A stretch of DNA of 8,403 nt from Alphaproteobacteria bacterium (GTDB taxonomy: Bacteria; Pseudomonadota; Alphaproteobacteria; UBA2136; UBA6156). Below are positions 1 through 5,167 of this stretch, piece by piece; position 1 is the stretch's first letter, and every line of letters starts with the position of its first letter. A program made the position numbers and the translations under genes. The notes under the pieces are model-generated. The model saw only the letters and a list, made by a program, of their open reading frames with translations. It did not search any database and was not told the DNA's origin. The stretch lies in NCBI GenBank assembly GCA_020249005.1, contig JADCGN010000111.1, positions 1 to 8,403 of the forward strand, in the 5' to 3' direction.

Positions 1-984
1 CAGGGCTTCCAGGTGTTCATGGTTTCCTGGAAGAACCCCGACGCCAGCTACAAGGATGTCGGCTTTGAAGACTATATTAAAGAAGGCTTCATTCCGGCGG
101 TGAACTGCGCCAACGCCATTTGCGGCACCGAGCAGGCCAACGTGGTGGGCTACTGCATTGGCGGCACCATGGTGTTTGCCGCACTCGCCGCCCTGCAGGC
201 CAAATTTGGCGGCGCGGCGAAGAGCCCCATCAAGGCCGCCACCTTCCTCACCACGCTCTCCGATTTTGCCAACGCCGGGGAACTGAAGGTGTTCACCGAC
301 AGTGCCCAAGTGGCGGCGTTGGAAGCCAAGATGCAACAGGATGGCGTGCTCGATGGCAAGGAAATGGCCAGCACCTTCAGCCTGCTGCGCGCCAACGATT
401 TGGTGTGGAATTTTGTGGTGAGCAACTACCTGCTGGGCAAGCAGCCCATGCCATTCGACATCCTGGTGTGGAATGATGACTCCACCCGCATGCCGTGTGC
501 CATGCACAGCTGGTACCTGCGCAAGCTGTATGTGGAAAACGCGCTGACCAAGCCCAACGCCGTGACCCTGCTGGGCGAAAAAATCGACCTCAGCACCTTA
601 GAATATCCGATGTACATGCTCAGCGCGCTGAACGACCACATTACGCCGTGGGAAAGCTGCTTTGCCCCCTACGCCAAGATGGCCAGCAAGAGCAAACGCA
701 TGGCCGTAACCAAAGCCGGCCACGTGGCGGGCGTGGTGAACCCGCCCACTCCGGCCGGCAAGCCCATCAAACGCAGCTTCTGGGTGGCGGAAATCGGCAA
801 AGGCCAAACCGACGCGCAAAAATGGTTGGAAAATGCCACTGAAACGCCCGACAGCTGGTGGCCCGATTATGCCAACTGGCTAGCCGGCCAAAGCGGCGCA
901 CCAGTCGCCGCCCCCAAAACTTTGGGCAACAAGGCCTACAAGCCGCTCTGCGCCGCACCGGGGACGTATGTCCGCGAGAAGTAA
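1..984 (+). CDS. phaC: class I poly(3-hydroxyalkanoate) synthase, C-terminal part (5' end outside window)
   Basis: This enzyme polymerises (R)-3-hydroxyacyl-CoA into PHA at the granule surface. The reading frame is open from base 1, so the true start lies upstream. The lipase-like box GYCIGG has its catalytic Cys at 154-156; the Asp of NDHITPW is at 634-636 and the His of GHVAGVVNPP is at 721-723. The Cys-Asp and Asp-His spacings (160 and 29 codons) fit the Ralstonia eutropha type (C319/D480/H508). By that comparison about 265 N-terminal residues are missing. The block NDLVWNFVVSNYLLG followed by WNDDSTRMP is typical of class I enzymes. A hairpin terminator follows 18 nt after the stop, so phaC is probably the last gene of its transcript. 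No phaA, phaB or phasin gene is recognisable in the window. The family call is very secure; class I rather than another class is inferred from these motifs. Confidence 0.96.
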   Translation, partial: QGFQVFMVSWKNPDASYKDVGFEDYIKEGFIPAVNCANAICGTEQANVVGYCIGGTMVFAALAALQAKFGGAAKSPIKAATFLTTLSDFANAGELKVFTDSAQVAALEAKMQQDGVLDGKEMASTFSLLRANDLVWNFVVSNYLLGKQPMPFDILVWNDDSTRMPCAMHSWYLRKLYVENALTKPNAVTLLGEKIDLSTLEYPMYMLSALNDHITPWESCFAPYAKMASKSKRMAVTKAGHVAGVVNPPTPAGKPIKRSFWVAEIGKGQTDAQKWLENATETPDSWWPDYANWLAGQSGAPVAAPKTLGNKAYKPLCAAPGTYVREK

Positions 985-1002
985 CGCTTGACTGTATGCA
1001 AA

Positions 1003-1030
1003 ATGGGCCCTACCAAGGGCCCATCTTATT
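1003..1030 (+). terminator. Rho-independent terminator after phaC
   Basis: ATGGGCCCT (1003-1011) pairs perfectly with AGGGCCCAT (1016-1024) around a 4-nt loop, followed by cttatt. This is a 9-bp stem with only a short T-rich tail, placed 18 nt after the phaC stop. It separates phaC from the MazG-like gene. Confidence 0.7.
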
Positions 1031-1042
1031 TCCGCTTTAATC

Positions 1043-1048
1043 AGGAGG
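1043..1048 (+). promoter_or_regulatory. Shine-Dalgarno that decides the MazG-like start
   Basis: AGGAGG is a full-strength ribosome binding site. Two ATG codons follow at 1051 and 1054. The spacing is 2 nt to the first and 5 nt to the second, so 1054 (protein MAKDIPEL) is preferred. The longer frame beginning at 988 would run through the phaC terminator and is rejected. Confidence 0.75.
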
Positions 1049-1053
1049 CCATG

Positions 1054-1332
1054 ATGGCTAAAGATATCCCGGAACTTCAATCTATACTCAAAACGTTTTA
1101 TGAAGAACGTGACTGGGAAAAATTTCACGATCCTAAAAGCCTCTGCATGGCATTATCAACCGAGGTTGCGGAGCTTAGCGAAAAGTTCCAATGGCTGACG
1201 CAAGAACAAGCCAATCACATCATGCAGACGGATCTGCGTACGGCTGAGGAAATTCGTGATGAGATGGGCGATGTGTTTGCCTATCTGATTACGCTTGCGG
1301 CCAAGCTCAATATAGACCTTATTGAAGTTTAA
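1054..1332 (+). CDS. MazG-like nucleotide pyrophosphohydrolase, truncated by an in-frame stop
   Basis: This 92-residue protein matches the small all-helical MazG/dCTPP1-like NTP pyrophosphohydrolases, which hydrolyse (d)NTPs to (d)NMP and pyrophosphate. The hallmarks are RDWEKFHDPKSL (19-30), the metal-binding pair E37-V-A-E40 inside EVAELSEKFQW, and E70-M-G-D73 in the third helix. The metal ligands are therefore all present. Family members usually run about 20-30 residues further, through a KIxKNxxKYP tail. Here that tail exists in the same frame directly after the TAA at 1330-1332 (see next feature), so the gene carries a nonsense mutation, a sequencing error, or an evolved early stop. Base composition is clearly more AT-rich than in phaC or folD, suggesting transfer. 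Upstream and downstream terminators make it a single-gene unit. The family is confident; the activity of the short product is uncertain. Confidence 0.85.
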   Translation: MAKDIPELQSILKTFYEERDWEKFHDPKSLCMALSTEVAELSEKFQWLTQEQANHIMQTDLRTAEEIRDEMGDVFAYLITLAAKLNIDLIEV

Positions 1333-1413
1333 ACTGCGAAAATCGAGAAGAACCGGATAAAATATCCGGTTCTGAAAAGCAAAGGTGTCAGCACAAAATA
1401 TGACAAGCTTTAA
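1333..1413 (+). pseudogene. orphaned C-terminal tail of the MazG-like gene, in frame after the TAA
   Basis: Reading on in the same frame after TAA 1330-1332 gives TAKIEKNRIKYPVLKSKG and then VSTKYDKL before a TAA at 1411-1413. This is the canonical C-terminal helix and tail of small MazG-like enzymes (KIxKNxxKYPxxKxKG...TKY). Restoring one codon would give a 119-residue protein of normal length. A single base change would do it, for example TTA (Leu) to TAA. The stretch lacks its own start and ribosome site. Confidence 0.75.
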
Positions 1414-1435
1414 ATACAAATAATTCCAAGCAAGC

Positions 1436-1472
1436 AAACGGCCTCACTTCACAGTGAGGCCGTTTGGCTTTT
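1436..1472 (+). terminator. Rho-independent terminator between the MazG-like gene and folD
   Basis: AAACGGCCTCAC (1436-1447) pairs perfectly over 12 bp with GTGAGGCCGTTT (1454-1465) around a 6-nt loop, followed by ggctttt. It lies 22 nt after the end of the ancestral MazG-like frame, not after the premature stop. This supports the longer gene as the original form. Confidence 0.85.
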
Positions 1473-1499
1473 CCGTAGCCTTCCTGTATAAGCCCTGCC

Positions 1500-2357
1500 A
1501 TGACCACCACCCAGCTCCTCAACGGCAAAGCGCTCGGCCAGCAGTGGCTGGCGGCCGTGGCCGCGCGGGTGGCTCAATGGCCGCGCCCACCGCGGTTGGT
1601 GATTGTGCAGGTAGGCGACGTCCGCGCCAGCACGGTGTACGTGGGCAAAAAGCTGGAAGCCGCGGCTGCGGTGGGGATTGCCGCCGAGCGCTTGCACCTG
1701 CGCGCCGATGAGGGCGAAGCCGCGCTGCACAGCACCCTGCATGCCCTGGCACAGGATGTCACCGTCGATGCCATCATCGTACAAACCCCACTGCCCGCGG
1801 GCTGGGATGTACAGGCCGCGCTGGATGCCGTGCCGTGGCCCAAGGACGTGGATGGCCTCAGCACCGCCAGCGCCCAGCGCCGTGCCCAGGGCCTGCCCGC
1901 CCACGTGCCCGCCACCCCGGCCGCCGTCTTGCGCGTCATCACCGAAGCTTGGGGCCACGCGCTGCCGGGCCTGCCGGTGGCGGTGATCGGCAACGGCCGC
2001 GTGGTCGGTGCTCCGTTGCGCGCGTTGCTGGCGCAAGCCGGGGCGCAGGTCCTGCCGATCAACCGCGAGACCCCGCACCCGCAAAGCCTTGCCCAGCAGG
2101 CCCGTGTGGTAGTCGCCGCCTGCGGCGTGCCGGGGCTGGTGAACGAACACTGGCTGCAACCGGGCGCCGACGTGGTGGATGTGGGCCTTACCCCCGAAGA
2201 AACGCCCGAAGGCAAACGCACGCTGCGCGGTGACGTGGACGCCCTGCGGATTGAAGGCCACGCCACCCGCCGCACCCCGGCCCCGGGCGGCATCGGGCCG
2301 CTGACCGTGGCACAATTGTTGGCCAATGTGGCGGCGGTGGTTGGCCTCACCGCGTAA
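1500..2357 (+). CDS. folD: bifunctional methylene-THF dehydrogenase / methenyl-THF cyclohydrolase
   Basis: FolD interconverts 5,10-methylene-, 5,10-methenyl- and 10-formyl-tetrahydrofolate in the cytosol, feeding one-carbon units to purine and fMet-tRNA synthesis. The 285 residues are the usual length. The catalytic domain has Y47 and K51 in YVGKK, Q95 in IIVQTPLPAG and D118 in PKDVDG; the spacing equals E. coli K54/Q98/D121. The NADP-binding Rossmann segment is GNGRVVGAP (164-172), and the signature TPAPGGIGPLTV (259-270) closes the protein. Two small departures are visible: Gly166 stands where the family usually has Ser in GxSxxVGxP, and VPATP replaces the usual PCTP. The ATG at 1500 gives the normal N-terminus, although no strong ribosome site precedes it. 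The gene follows a terminator, so it probably has its own promoter. Confidence 0.96.
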   Translation: MTTTQLLNGKALGQQWLAAVAARVAQWPRPPRLVIVQVGDVRASTVYVGKKLEAAAAVGIAAERLHLRADEGEAALHSTLHALAQDVTVDAIIVQTPLPAGWDVQAALDAVPWPKDVDGLSTASAQRRAQGLPAHVPATPAAVLRVITEAWGHALPGLPVAVIGNGRVVGAPLRALLAQAGAQVLPINRETPHPQSLAQQARVVVAACGVPGLVNEHWLQPGADVVDVGLTPEETPEGKRTLRGDVDALRIEGHATRRTPAPGGIGPLTVAQLLANVAAVVGLTA

Positions 2358-2399
2358 TCCGCTTGCTCGCCCGGCCGATGTGGGCGTAGCCTGAAGGGC

Positions 2400-2747
2400 A
2401 TGAAGCGCATCTTGGCACTGCTGTTGTTGGGCGTGGGGCTGTTGCTCACCCCGGTGGCCCAAGCCCTGCCCTGCTTGCTGCACACGGCGGCGGCGGCCTC
2501 TCCCTGCCCGCATGCGGCCCACCAACCGGCACCGCACGCGGTACAGCGGGTGGCCGATTGCTTTGTTCTCACCGCCCCATTACCACCGCCAGAAAGCGCC
2601 CTACCACTGCCCAACGCGGCCGCCGCGCTCCCCGTACCTGTTGCGCGGCCCATGTCCCGTGCGGCCCGCGCCGTCGCCCCCCTCACCAACCCCACGCACC
2701 CCCCACCGCGCGATGTGCTCGCCTGGTTCGGGCAACGGCGGATTTAA
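2400..2747 (+). CDS. small exported Pro/Ala-rich protein with Cys and His residues, function unknown
   Basis: I do not recognise this 115-residue protein. Residues 1-22 (MKRILALLLLGVGLLLTPVAQA) are a clean signal peptide, so the mature part should be periplasmic or extracytoplasmic. The mature part is short, Ala/Pro-rich and low in complexity, with Cys at 25, 36 and 54, His at 28, 38, 41 and 46, and the C-terminus PPPRDVLAWFGQRRI. Small exported Cys/His proteins of this kind are often found beside copper or other metal handling genes, and the next gene encodes a DUF305 protein, so a metal-related role is possible but inferred. The ATG at 2400 is preceded by a GAAGG-type ribosome site. The gene starts 42 nt after folD on the same strand and may be co-transcribed with it. 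Confidence 0.62.
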   Translation: MKRILALLLLGVGLLLTPVAQALPCLLHTAAAASPCPHAAHQPAPHAVQRVADCFVLTAPLPPPESALPLPNAAAALPVPVARPMSRAARAVAPLTNPTHPPPRDVLAWFGQRRI

Positions 2748-2833
2748 CGACAGCAAACTTCCTAGGTAGCCTGCAGCATGGGGCTGTGGGGCTGTTCCAA
2801 TCTTCATTCCTAAAACCGACGAAAGATAAGCCA

Positions 2834-3304
2834 ATGAAACTCCTTCCCCTCACCCTGGCCGCCAGTCTGCTAGCGTTCCCCGCCCTGGCGTGCGACAACG
2901 ACCCGACCTGCCCAATGCACCTGATGAAGACTGCCGGTGGCACGGTGGCACCGGCGCCAAACCACGGCGACCATGCCGGGCACACCAGCCCAGCGGACGC
3001 GAACCTGAACGCCATGACCCGTGAACTGGACGCCGCCATGGCCCAGATGCACCGGAACATGGCGGTGGCCTACACCGGCGATGCCGACCTGGACTTCCTA
3101 CGCGGCATGATTCCGCATCACCAAGGCGCGGTCGAGATGGCGAAAATCCAGTTGAAATACGGCAAGGATAGCCAAGTAAAGCGCCTGGCGCGCGAAATCA
3201 TCCGGGCCCAGGAGTATGAAATTGGCCTGATGACCCGCTGGGTGGCGCAGCTGGAAGCCAAGCGCCAAGGGCCGGGTGCTGATAAAGCCTGGCTGGGCGA
3301 ATAA
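2834..3304 (+). CDS. exported DUF305 family protein
   Basis: This 156-residue protein has a signal peptide (1-19, ending PALA) directly followed by Cys20. Cleavage by signal peptidase I is likely; a lipoprotein is possible, but ALAC is a poor lipobox. A His-rich spacer (HGDHAGH, 44-50) precedes the DUF305 helical domain, whose signature is FLRGMIPHHQGAVEMAK (88-104), followed by REIIRAQEYEIGLMTRW (120-136). DUF305 proteins are ferritin-like four-helix proteins often found near copper or silver resistance genes; the biochemical role is not settled. The Met/His-rich segments (CPMHLM, QMHRNM, MIPHH) could bind metal, which is inference. The ATG at 2834 was chosen because it begins the signal peptide; the longer frame from 2558 overlaps the previous gene. 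The small exported protein just upstream is the likely partner. Confidence 0.9.
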   Translation: MKLLPLTLAASLLAFPALACDNDPTCPMHLMKTAGGTVAPAPNHGDHAGHTSPADANLNAMTRELDAAMAQMHRNMAVAYTGDADLDFLRGMIPHHQGAVEMAKIQLKYGKDSQVKRLAREIIRAQEYEIGLMTRWVAQLEAKRQGPGADKAWLGE

Positions 3305-3325
3305 TCATCGCCAAGAAACGCCGAG

Positions 3326-3348
3326 GGGCCGCCCTTGCCAAGCGGCCC
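3326..3348 (+). terminator. possible weak terminator hairpin after the DUF305 gene
   Basis: GGGCCGC (3326-3332) pairs with GCGGCCC (3342-3348), giving a 7-bp GC-rich stem 21 nt after the stop codon. There is no T tract, so Rho-independent termination is doubtful. Part of it is the CCTTGCCAAGCGGCC element that recurs downstream at 3683-3698. Confidence 0.35.
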
Positions 3349-3394
3349 GTTGCCGCTGATGAAGCGCCTGGGCACAGCCGTCATCGTCTCGCCC

Positions 3395-3423
3395 TTGCCA
3401 CCGATGCAATTTACCCTTAGGAA
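3395..3423 (+). promoter_or_regulatory. candidate sigma-70 promoter for tRNA-Arg
   Basis: TTGCCA (3395-3400, five of six bases of the -35 consensus) is separated by exactly 17 nt from TAGGAA (3418-3423, three of six for -10). Transcription would begin close to 3430, just before the mature tRNA 5' end at 3434. The -10 match is poor, so this is only a candidate. Confidence 0.35.
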
Positions 3424-3433
3424 GAAGCCGAGC

Positions 3434-3509
3434 GCACCCGTAGCTCAGTGGATAGAGTACCGCCCTCCGAAGGCGATGGTCGGACGTTCGAATCGTCTCG
3501 GGTGCGCCA
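3434..3509 (+). tRNA. tRNA-Arg (anticodon CCG)
   Basis: The 76 nt fold as a full cloverleaf. The acceptor stem is GCACCCG (3434-3440) with CGGGTGC (3499-3505), discriminator G3506, and an encoded CCA (3507-3509). The D stem is GCTC/GAGT. The anticodon stem is CCGCC/GGCGA, with one C-A mismatch at its outer end, and the loop is CTCCGAA with anticodon CCG at 3467-3469, reading CGG. The T stem is GGACG/CGTCT with loop TTCGAAT. G3432 and C3433 could extend the acceptor stem to 9 bp in the precursor by pairing with C3507 and G3506. The last 19 nt (3491-3509) recur exactly at 3588-3606 and 3658-3676. Confidence 0.95.
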
Positions 3510-3606
3510 TAAACCTTTCAACTTCCCCGCCCTAAGAGACGAAGAGCCAGCGCAGCTGGACCCGGAGGGCGCGGACTTGCCCGCATCAATCGTCTCGGGT
3601 GCGCCA
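3510..3606 (+). repeat. tRNA-tail repeat unit 1
   Basis: This 97-nt unit ends in AATCGTCTCGGGTGCGCCA (3588-3606), an exact copy of the 3' 19 nt of the upstream tRNA, CCA included. GAGACGA (3536-3542) pairs with TCGTCTC (3590-3596) as a 7-bp outer stem. Inside it are CCAGC-gca-GCTGG (3547-3559) and a second possible helix, GCGG/CCGC (3571-3584), giving a three-way-junction shape. The leader at about 3517-3530 resembles that of the second unit (11 of 14 bases). The unit is not a tRNA: it has no D arm, no anticodon arm and no 5' acceptor strand. Confidence 0.8.
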
Positions 3607-3676
3607 GTTCATTTCTCAAATTCCTCGTTGCAAGAGACGAACAACGCCCTTGGGCGTAATCGTCTCGGGTGCGCCA
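3607..3676 (+). repeat. tRNA-tail repeat unit 2
   Basis: This 70-nt unit is built like the preceding one. It has a similar leader, the same AAGAGACGAA block (3632-3641), a variable insert, and the same 19-nt tRNA tail (3658-3676). GAGACGA (3634-3640) pairs with TCGTCTC (3660-3666), and ACGCC-cttg-GGCGT (3644-3657) forms the inner helix, so almost the whole insert is one long stem-loop. The outer stem is conserved between units while the insert differs completely, which suggests a structured RNA. Confidence 0.8.
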
Positions 3677-3684
3677 ACGTAACC

Positions 3685-3700
3685 TTGGCCAAGCGGCCAA
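3685..3700. repeat. inverted repeat between the tRNA block and the convergent gene
   Basis: TTGGCC (3685-3690) and GGCCAA (3695-3700) form a perfect 6-bp stem with a 4-nt loop in the 36-nt gap between the last tRNA-tail copy and the stop of the minus-strand gene. It could end transcription from either side, but neither strand has a T tract. Confidence 0.35.
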
Positions 3701-3712
3701 TCGCCCCAGCCC

Positions 3713-4216
3713 TTAGGCCACAAATCTCTCTTTCACAAACTGGCGCACAAAGGCCATCTCGGCTTGGGCAACAGCGTCGATCGTGGTGCTGGCAAACGGC
3801 TTGGGCGCCTGGATACCAAAGGTTTCCTGCAGTTGGGCGGCAATCGCCTGGTACAACGCCAGGTGCTGCTGCAACGGTTGCGGCACGCGCTGGCCTTGCA
3901 CAATCACGCCCGCCAACGTGGCGAAGCGGCAAAGGTCGGCGCTCAGTTTGGTCAACAGCGCTTCGGCTTCGGCCTGCGAATGAATGAACAGCGCGGCCAT
4001 CCGGGTGTAGTCGGTGGTTTCCCGCGTGGTTAAGGGGGTAATGCGGGCCAGCACATTGTGCAGCCAGCCGTGGCGGTACGCCTTGCCCAGCGCCTGCAGC
4101 TTGGCCAGGTTCATCTCACCGGCCGTCACCGCCTCCTCGTAGGCGGCGGCATTCACCGGGACACCGGCGGCCAATTCCAGGCTGCGGCTATAGAGGGTGG
4201 TGGCAAGGGTGCTCAT
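3713..4216 (-). CDS. hypothetical helical protein (167 aa)
   Basis: I do not recognise this protein. It begins MSTLATTLYSRSLELAAG and ends AEMAFVRQFVKERFVA. It is soluble and Ala/Leu-rich with long predicted amphipathic helices, no signal peptide and no membrane segment. It has no cysteines beyond one in DLCRFATL and no obvious catalytic motif. The size and helical make-up recall small phasin-like or other helical accessory proteins, but no family signature is visible and I make no functional claim. The start is uncertain: the frame stays open up to 4363, and ATG codons at 4246 and 4363 are also possible. 4216 was chosen because the upstream residues are Lys/Arg-rich and less helix-like, and the DNA there turns AT-rich. 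No clear ribosome site marks any of them. It converges on the tRNA block and diverges from rpoZ. Confidence 0.6.
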   Translation of the reverse strand: MSTLATTLYSRSLELAAGVPVNAAAYEEAVTAGEMNLAKLQALGKAYRHGWLHNVLARITPLTTRETTDYTRMAALFIHSQAEAEALLTKLSADLCRFATLAGVIVQGQRVPQPLQQHLALYQAIAAQLQETFGIQAPKPFASTTIDAVAQAEMAFVRQFVKERFVA

Positions 4217-4448
4217 GGGGCGGTTCCGTTTCGTTCTTTTGGTCATCTTGGCACCCAGGCCCCAAAACACAAGCTTGCATCGCAACATAGGCGTGCAGTG
4301 CAGCATAAACGTCTGATTAACCAAATGATCCGCATCAACACTTGAATTAAAAATTATATTCATTTGTTTATTTTAATAAAATGTAAAAATTTCTTGACGA
4401 GTTCGTCTGTCATCACCCAGATGGCTTTGTAACAAAGGAAGCACACCC
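4217..4448. promoter_or_regulatory. AT-rich divergent intergenic region upstream of rpoZ
   Basis: This 232-nt stretch holds no convincing gene. About 4340-4395 is very AT-rich compared with the rest of the window. Two short palindromes lie close to rpoZ: GACGA-GT-TCGTC (4396-4407), overlapping a -35-like TTGACG (4394-4399), and CTTTGT-A-ACAAAG (4425-4437), overlapping the ribosome site AAGGA (4435-4439), which sits 9 nt before the rpoZ ATG. A good -10 partner for TTGACG is not seen at 16-18 nt, so the promoter itself is unassigned. Confidence 0.45.
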
Positions 4449-4904
4449 ATGGCCCGCGTCACCGTTGAAGATTGCGTCAACATTATCCCCAACCGCTACG
4501 AGCTGGTGCTGCTGGCCGCCCAACGCGCCCGCGACGTGGCCGCCGGGTCGCCGATTACAGTCGACCGCGACAACGACAAGAACACCGTGGTGGCGCTGCG
4601 CGAGATCGCCGCCCAAACCGCCGATTTGGAGCAGGTGAAGCAGCACATCGTGCACGGCGTGAACCGCATGGCCGACCAATCGGCCGAAGATGCCGAACTG
4701 CTGGCCTTGGCTGGCGCGGGCTTGGAAGCCACCACCACCCACGCGGCCGCGATTGAAGAAGTGATCTTCGACAACGCCGCCACCCTGGCCGCCGCCGAGC
4801 AAGACTTAAGCGAAGCCGGTGGCGAGGATGCCGATGTTTTGGGCGGCGATGATTTAGAATTCACCGCCGGAGACGACCTGATCGACGAAAACCCTGGGCA
4901 ATAA
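4449..4904 (+). CDS. rpoZ: DNA-directed RNA polymerase omega subunit
   Basis: Omega binds the beta' subunit and helps assemble and stabilise RNA polymerase; in many proteobacteria it also contributes to the ppGpp response. The N-terminal 55 residues are textbook: MARVTVEDCVNIIPNRYELV, LLAAQRARDVAAG, and DRDNDKNTVVALREIA. At 151 residues it is longer than E. coli omega (91). The extra C-terminal part is acidic and probably disordered, ending EFTAGDDLIDENPG. Long acidic tails are characteristic of alphaproteobacterial RpoZ, and this is the best taxonomic clue in the window. AAGGA at 4435-4439 provides a ribosome site 9 nt before the ATG. The gene ends in its own terminator and is not followed by a spoT/relA-type gene, a common neighbour in other bacteria. 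Confidence 0.95.
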   Translation: MARVTVEDCVNIIPNRYELVLLAAQRARDVAAGSPITVDRDNDKNTVVALREIAAQTADLEQVKQHIVHGVNRMADQSAEDAELLALAGAGLEATTTHAAAIEEVIFDNAATLAAAEQDLSEAGGEDADVLGGDDLEFTAGDDLIDENPGQ

Positions 4905-4921
4905 GCCGTAAGGCTGGCCTG

Positions 4922-4947
4922 GCCCTCGCGTTGCGGGGGCTTTTTTT
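4922..4947 (+). terminator. Rho-independent terminator after rpoZ
   Basis: GCCCTCGC (4922-4929) pairs with GCGGGGGC (4933-4940), 8 bp including one G-U, around a 3-nt loop, directly followed by seven T residues (4941-4947). It is the best terminator in the window and makes the following cluster a separate transcript. Confidence 0.9.
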
Positions 4948-5053
4948 GGGGCGGGTTGACTGGACCTGGGTTGTGGCGGGCTGGTTACAGGGCAGGCATT
5001 GCAATCGGCGGCCCCACTTGCCCAGGCCCACCTCGGCCCCGCAAGCTTGCCGC

Positions 5054-5167
5054 ATGATCGCGTGGTTTACCTTAACGCCGCCAGCAGCCGACCAGGCTAT
5101 TCAGCCCGCCGACTTGGCCGCCCTGCCCTCCCTCTTCCACGACTTCTTTGAGGTGGTGCATGGCTAA
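5054..5167 (+). CDS. possible small protein (37 aa), first frame of the exported-protein cluster
   Basis: This short frame, MIAWFTLTPPAADQAI to LFHDFFEVVHG, starts 106 nt after the rpoZ terminator. Its stop is embedded in ATGGCTAA, so its last 8 nt overlap the start of the next frame. That arrangement is typical of translational coupling. No family is recognisable. The acidic-aromatic end (FHDFFEVVHG) resembles the end of the next protein (VHEFFTLE), which could be chance. No good ribosome site precedes the ATG, and the frame could equally be a leader peptide or an accident of a GC-rich sequence. Confidence 0.35.
   Translation: MIAWFTLTPPAADQAIQPADLAALPSLFHDFFEVVHG

Noticed and set aside
1449..2537. 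Long minus-strand frame (362 codons) over folD
   Set aside because: It is antisense to a FolD with all motifs in place, has Gln/Arg/Gly-rich shadow composition, and crosses the folD-to-2400 boundary. GC-rich DNA commonly leaves such frames open.
1574..2695. Second long minus-strand frame (373 codons)
   Set aside because: Same reason: antisense to folD and the 2400 gene, low-complexity translation and no recognisable motif.
2558..3304. Extended N-terminus for the DUF305 protein
   Set aside because: The extension overlaps the 2400 gene in another frame and would bury the clear signal peptide that starts at 2834.
3491..3676. tRNA 3' copies as attachment sites of an integrated element
   Set aside because: The copies are only 70-97 nt apart with no integrase or cargo between, and the segments between them share their own leader and stem. 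A scar of past integration cannot be excluded, but the repeat-unit reading explains more.
3491..3676. CRISPR array
   Set aside because: The spacing is uneven, there are only three copies, the repeat is the tRNA 3' end, and the sequence between copies is partly shared. No cas gene is present.
3448..3987. Plus-strand frame of 179 codons through the tRNA and its repeats
   Set aside because: It starts inside the tRNA gene and ends antisense to the helical minus-strand gene. The translation has no coherent domain.
4217..4363. 49-residue N-terminal extension of the minus-strand hypothetical protein
   Set aside because: It runs into the AT-rich intergenic DNA, is Lys/Arg-rich and unlike the rest of the protein, and lacks a ribosome site. 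It was kept only as an alternative start.
4931..5167. Longer version of the 37-codon frame starting at 4931
   Set aside because: It begins with TTG inside the rpoZ terminator, which would have to be transcribed through. The ATG at 5054 is the only reasonable start.
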